64,000 nucleotides of DNA, from assembly GCF_004137345.1 (NCBI RefSeq), contig NZ_SDWV01000013.1:57426-121425 (forward strand), in the 5' to 3' direction. Each line of letters begins with the position of its first letter. Positions within the stretch are counted from its first letter, which is position 1. Positions 61,401 to 64,000 of this stretch are shown here, piece by piece. The stretch is from Nocardioides zhouii. GTDB lineage: Bacteria; Actinomycetota; Actinomycetes; Propionibacteriales; Nocardioidaceae. Under the pieces are notes generated by a model. The model was given only the letters and a program-made list of their open reading frames with translations. It did not search any database and had not been told where the DNA came from. Made by a program: the position numbers and the translations under genes.

Positions 61401-62010
61401 ACTCCACGCGCAGCGGGTGTTCCTCGGTGGGCGGGAAGACGTCGACGATGCCGCCCCGCACCGCGAACTCGCCGCGCCGCTCGACCATGTCGACGCGGGT
61501 GTACGCCGCCTCCGCCAGGCCGCGTACGACGTCCTCGAGCGGCAGCGAGTCGCCCGGCGCCAGCTCGACCGGCGGGATGTCGGCGAGGCCCGGCACCTGC
61601 GGCTGGAGCAGGCTGCGGATCGGCGCGACGACGACCTTGAGGGGACCGTTGGCGGCATCGGTGCCGGGGTGCTTGAGCCGGCGCAGCACGGCGAGCCGCC
61701 GCCCGACGGTGTCGCTGCGCGGGCTGAGCCGCTCGTGCGGCAGCGTCTCCCAGCTCGGGTAGTAGGCGACGGTGTCGGGGTCGACGAGGTCGGTCAGCTC
61801 CTCGACCAGGTCCTCGGCCTCGCGGGAGGTCGCGGTGACCGCCAGCACCGTACGGCCGCGCTCGACCAGGCCGTGCACGACGAACGGCCGGACCGCTCCG
61901 GGGCCGGTCAGGTCGAGGGCGGGCCGCACCGCCGCGTCGGCCAGCGCACCGGCGAGCGTCGGCGCGGCGACGAGGCGCCCGGCGACGGCGAGGAGAGGCG
62001 TGGACGACAC
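58450..62010 (-). CDS. mfd: Transcription-repair coupling factor Mfd
   Basis: This translocase of 1186 residues removes stalled RNA polymerase and recruits UvrA. Domains in order are a UvrB-like region (about 60-350), a CarD-like RNA-polymerase-interacting domain (KAGDYVVHEQHGVGRFVEM), SF2 helicase lobes with Walker A GDVGYGKTEIAV and DEEQ in VVDEEQRFGV, the TRG segment (RGRVGRSRERAYAYFLYP) and a C-terminal D7. Start at GTG 62010 behind GAAGGGA. A TAGACT -10 candidate and C/G-run hairpins lie in its leader. The lipoprotein and mazG genes follow. Confidence 0.96.
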   Translation of the reverse strand: MSSTPLLAVAGRLVAAPTLAGALADAAVRPALDLTGPGAVRPFVVHGLVERGRTVLAVTATSREAEDLVEELTDLVDPDTVAYYPSWETLPHERLSPRSDTVGRRLAVLRRLKHPGTDAANGPLKVVVAPIRSLLQPQVPGLADIPPVELAPGDSLPLEDVVRGLAEAAYTRVDMVERRGEFAVRGGIVDVFPPTEEHPLRVEFWGDDIEEIRAFAVADQRTLETVQRLWAPPCRELLLTEDVRRRAAALGQAHPQLLELTDKMAAGIAVEGMESLAPVLVDTMELLVDLMPADTTVLLLDPERARSRAHDLVATSEEFLGASWAAAAGGGIAPIDLGAASYREIADVRLHALGLGHAWWSVSPFGLDEVDDASVTLPTHGAEAYRGDLEQAIADIGGWVDEGLDVVVVHVGHGPAQRFVELLGEHDIAARLVEEGGTAGPGVVTVTCGHVVHGLVDEQAKVAVVTGDDLSGQKTSTRDMRRMPARRKKQIDPLELKAGDYVVHEQHGVGRFVEMKQREIGGAVREYLVLTYGASKRGGPNDMLYVPADTLDQVTRYVGGENPSLDRLGGGDWTKRKNKARRAVREIAAELIKLYAARQATKGHAYGPDTPWQRELEDAFPFNETVDQLTTVDEVKADMRQVVPMDRLVCGDVGYGKTEIAVRAAFKAVQDGKQVAVLVPTTLLVTQHLSTFSERMSGFPVVIKGLSRFQTDKEAKEVIAGLAEGSVDIVVGTHRLLNPDIKVKDLGLIVVDEEQRFGVEHKEQMKRMRTSVDVLSMSATPIPRTLEMAVTGIREMSTITTPPEERHPVLTYVGAYEDRQVVAAVRRELLREGQVFYIHNRVQSIEKAAARIRELVPEARVATAHGQMGEHALEQVMLDFWEKRFDVLVCTTIVESGLDVSNANTMIIERSDTLGLSQLHQLRGRVGRSRERAYAYFLYPAEKPLTETAHERLATLAQHSDLGGGMAIAMKDLEIRGAGNLLGGEQSGHIADVGFDLYVRLVGEAVAEFKGGGEDEVAAEVRIELPVDAHLPHDYIPSERLRLEIYKRLAEVRTDADVEEVRAELVDRYGEPPEVVRSLLFVAMFRARCRQVGVSEVTVSGKYIRFAPVDLPESRVVRLERLHPRSVVKPPVRTILVPRPQGTGFPVRPVAGVALLEWARGVIDEIIAPPTPPPAAPTTPTSRSDS

Positions 62011-62039
62011 CGTGGATCCCTTCTCGGAGCACGCAGAAA

Positions 62040-62087
62040 GACCCCCGTCGTGAAGAGGCCGGGGGGAGTTTGGAAGTCTACGGGGGT
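62040..62087 (-). promoter_or_regulatory. mfd promoter and G/C-run leader structure
   Basis: On the minus strand TAGACT (62075-62080) is a -10 candidate. ACCCCCGT (62080-62087) can pair with ACGGGGGT (62041-62048), or the inner run of C at 62061-62066 can pair with the same G-run, followed by TCTTTCT. This looks like a terminator or attenuator-type stem within the promoter and leader region. Confidence 0.35.
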
Positions 62088-62187
62088 GGTGGTTTGTCCC
62101 AGGCGTCACGGGGTAGCACCACTACGAACGGCCGGCGCCCGAGCGCGGGCCTGCCCAGACTTCATCTCGAGAGGAACAACGGGGAAC

Positions 62188-62853
62188 ATGCGCATCACTC
62201 GACTCGTGGCCGGTTCGGTCACCGCAGGACTCATCGGCCTCACGCCGATCGCCATCGCCGCACCCACCCAGGCCGCGGTCACCTACACCACCTCCGCGGT
62301 CGCCGCGCCCAGCGAGACGAGGGTCGTGTACGGCGACGCGCTCACTGTCGACGTCGACATCGACTCGTCGCAGGGCTTCGCACCCCCCGGAGGCACGACC
62401 ACGCTCCTCGCGCAGGAGGTCGGCTCCACGACGTTCGTCCCGGTCGCCACGTCGGACGGCGCGTACGCCTACTTCACGGACGTCAAGCCCGCGGCTGGCA
62501 CCACGTACAAGGCCTCGTACAGCGGCTTCACCGCGTCCAACGGTGACATCTACCAGCCGACCGAGTCGGCCACGTTCACCGTCGAGGTGGCCCGCAAGAT
62601 CACGTACCCGTCGTCGGGCTTCGTGATCAAGGGCAAGGTCACGCCCGACTACGCCAAGAAGAAGATCGTCATCAAGGTCTCGAGGAAGCAGAACAAGGGC
62701 TACAAGTCCTTCAAGACGATCAAGACCACCTCGGCCGGCAAGTACAAGATCACGCTGCCCCGTCGTGGTGGCACCTGGTACTGGAGCTTCGTCATCAAGG
62801 GCGACGACAAGTACCTCGCCAACGGCTTCGTCTGGAAGACGTTCGTCGGCTGA
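62188..62853 (+). CDS. Secreted beta-rich protein
   Basis: The 221-residue protein has a signal peptide (MRITRLVAGSVTAGLIGL, cleavage near TQAAV at 30), an Ig-like region (VYGDALTVDVDIDSS) and a basic C-terminal domain (KKKIVIKVSRKQNKGYKSF then GTWYWSFVIKGDDKYLANG). The C-terminal part resembles small extracellular beta domains found in many Nocardioides secreted proteins. No catalytic motif. ATG at 62188 follows GAGAGGAACAACGGGG. The very long upstream frame is antisense to mfd. Confidence 0.75.
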   Translation: MRITRLVAGSVTAGLIGLTPIAIAAPTQAAVTYTTSAVAAPSETRVVYGDALTVDVDIDSSQGFAPPGGTTTLLAQEVGSTTFVPVATSDGAYAYFTDVKPAAGTTYKASYSGFTASNGDIYQPTESATFTVEVARKITYPSSGFVIKGKVTPDYAKKKIVIKVSRKQNKGYKSFKTIKTTSAGKYKITLPRRGGTWYWSFVIKGDDKYLANGFVWKTFVG

Positions 62854-62870
62854 CCCCGACGCCTCGCGCA

Positions 62871-62901
62871 CCGGCCCGGCAGATCACCTCTGCCGGGCCG
62901 G
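62871..62901 (+). terminator. Hairpin terminator
   Basis: CCGGCCCGGCAG (62871-62882) pairs perfectly with 62890-62901 around a 7-nt loop, 17 bp after the stop of the secreted-protein gene. The plus side continues CGTCGTTTC. Confidence 0.75.
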
Positions 62902-62941
62902 CGTCGTTTCCGACAGCGCTGTCGCGTGTGACAGTGGAGGC

Positions 62942-63922
62942 ATGACCCGTACGCCGTTACTCGCCGCACTCGCGACCGCGGGCGTCCTGGTGACCGGCGC
63001 CTGCGGCGGCGGCCCGTCCCCCGCACCCGCCGACGACGACCTGCGGCCTGCCGACGCGGCGGTCGCGGAGCAGGTGCCCGGCGACGACCCGTTGGCGCCC
63101 GCGCTGGCGGGCACTCCCGCGCGTCCGGCGACGCCGGCGCAAGCCGCGGACATGGTGGCCGCGGCGCAGGACGTCATCCGCTCGGACGCCCCGGACGCCC
63201 CGGACGCCCCGGACGCCGACCTACTCGCCGCCGCCGGGCACACCGCGCAGCTCGCCGTCCGCGAGATCGCCGTACGCCACACGTGGCTGACCCGCGTGCT
63301 CGACCGGCTCGGACCGGACGACCGCGCCTGGGTGCGTACGACGGTCGCCGCGCGCCGCGAGTTCCGCTCGATGCACCCGACCTCGAGCGCCGACCTCGCC
63401 GACGAGCTGCCCGCGTGGCGCATCGTGGCACCGGCGTCCGCGCGCACGTTGCTGCGGAGCTATCGCGAGGCCGAGCGCCGCTTCGGCGTGGACTGGGAGT
63501 ACCTCGCCGCGATCAACCTGGTCGAGACCGCCTTCGGGCGGATCCGCGGCACGTCGGTGGCGGGCGCCCAGGGGCCGATGCAGTTCATCCCGACCACGTG
63601 GGACATCTACGGCGCCGGCGGCGACATCAACGACGCGCACGACGCGATCCTGGCCGCGGGACGCCTGCTCCGGGCCAACGGCTTCGCGCGCGACAAGGGT
63701 GCGGCGCTGTGGCGCTACAACAACTCGTGGGCCTACGTCCGCGGCGTCACGCTGCACGCGCGGGCGATGCAGCGCGACCCGCGGCAGCTCGACGGCTTCC
63801 TCGCCTGGCAGGTCTACTACCTGACCGAGGTCGGGAGCGTCTGGCTGCCCGAGGGCTACGTCCACCGGCAGCCGGTGCCCGTCCGGGCGTACGTCGCCGC
63901 CCACCCGGAGCGGCTGCCCTAG
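62942..63922 (+). CDS. Lytic murein transglycosylase, lipoprotein
   Basis: This 326-residue peptidoglycan lyase has a lipobox VTGAC (C21), a Pro/Ala/Asp-rich linker and an SLT/MltB-like catalytic domain (about residues 165-300). The catalytic glutamate is E195 in INLVETAFGRIRG, then GAQGPMQFIPTTWDIYG. It cleaves the MurNAc-GlcNAc bond with formation of an anhydro sugar, outside the membrane. A DAP tripeptide repeat lies at residues 82-92. ATG at 62942 follows GGAGG directly (GGAGGC before ATG). Confidence 0.88.
   Translation: MTRTPLLAALATAGVLVTGACGGGPSPAPADDDLRPADAAVAEQVPGDDPLAPALAGTPARPATPAQAADMVAAAQDVIRSDAPDAPDAPDADLLAAAGHTAQLAVREIAVRHTWLTRVLDRLGPDDRAWVRTTVAARREFRSMHPTSSADLADELPAWRIVAPASARTLLRSYREAERRFGVDWEYLAAINLVETAFGRIRGTSVAGAQGPMQFIPTTWDIYGAGGDINDAHDAILAAGRLLRANGFARDKGAALWRYNNSWAYVRGVTLHARAMQRDPRQLDGFLAWQVYYLTEVGSVWLPEGYVHRQPVPVRAYVAAHPERLP
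63184..63217 (+). repeat. GGACGCCCC tandem repeat in the transglycosylase linker
   Basis: Three perfect 9-bp units and a partial fourth encode Asp-Ala-Pro repeats in the flexible linker. Copy number could vary without a frameshift. Confidence 0.85.
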
Positions 63923-64000
63923 ATGTGATGACCAGTCACGTTGGTCGAGATCGTGTGACGACACGGTCTGACCTGTAGGTGGGTGAAGGCCTCCTGGTGT
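63923..64000. other. Window end, no feature recognised
   Basis: The last 78 bp after the transglycosylase stop show no supported gene. GTGTGACGACAC (63954-63965) is a small palindrome of unclear meaning. Confidence 0.4.

Noticed and set aside
58642..62853. A 1403-codon open frame on the plus strand opposite mfd
   Set aside because: It is the antisense shadow of mfd, caused by third-position GC bias. Only the part from the ATG at 62188 is a real secreted-protein gene.
63923..64000. Possible insertion-sequence end at the right window edge
   Set aside because: A short palindrome is present, but 78 bp without any transposase sequence cannot support the call.

Overview
The window is high-GC DNA from an actinobacterium, most probably of the Nocardioidaceae (Nocardioides or a close relative). 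This is inferred from the mycothiol enzyme gene mca, DUF4307, DUF501 and FtsB next to enolase, DevR/DevS-type two-component proteins, ANTAR and LAL regulators, frequent GTG starts, and many genes whose -10-like hexamer lies 6-8 bases before the start codon, which implies leaderless mRNAs. No rRNA, CRISPR array or complete insertion sequence is visible. There is one tRNA-like gene.

Layout. 1-2132: a partial small membrane gene, mca, a DUF4307 gene and greA. 2316-7471 (minus): a tightly overlapping operon metB - MutL/ASKHA protein - AI-2E-type permease - ilvA. 7586-8332: a secreted repeat protein. 8494-9144: msrA, whose last 79 bp recur at 20229-20307. The 11 kb between the copies looks like a genomic island. 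It holds a membrane-anchored DJ-1/PfpI (GlxA-like) protein, two DHA2 efflux pumps, a small zinc-ribbon protein, a membrane alpha/beta hydrolase, a giant LuxR (LAL) regulator, a cytoplasmic DJ-1/PfpI protein and a medium-chain reductase. 20529-28769: secreted PKD and subtilisin-like proteins, phosphatidylcholine synthase, a UbiB-family kinase-like protein and an MFS carrier. 28809-33138: a MoxR/chelatase-like ATPase - GNAT - VWA operon and an NTF2-like protein. 33231-37962: an SPFH protein, a PPOX-like protein, a DevS-like histidine kinase, a DoxX-like protein and a DevR-like regulator, with two DosR-box-like palindromes. 38085-43890: small stress and metabolic genes (VOC, DinB, an RG-rich protein, YchJ, a cNMP-binding protein, a phosphoesterase, BrkB, TauE). 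43887-49330: cbs, an SGNH hydrolase, a Bax1-I protein, an RTX-repeat protein and a cupin. 49335-51420: a TetM-like ribosomal-protection GTPase with an overlapping upstream ORF. 51557-57771: GAF-ANTAR, a tRNA with anticodon UAA, UDG family 5, Ppx/GppA, DUF501, FtsB, enolase, an AraC-type protein and MazG. 57782-63922: a lipoprotein, mfd, a secreted protein and a lytic transglycosylase.

The strongest non-gene signals are a family of intergenic inverted repeats with core GGTRGTCC (2.2, 27.5, 46.4 and 57.3 kb), plus an unrelated palindrome array at 54.1 kb. In several cases a repeat arm contains the stop codon of a flanking gene. The other leading signals are the msrA-flanked island, the DosR-like boxes, the upstream ORF before the TetM-like gene, and the short-variable-loop tRNA-UAA. 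Start codons were chosen by homology, Shine-Dalgarno sequence and overlap with the preceding gene. No database search was possible.
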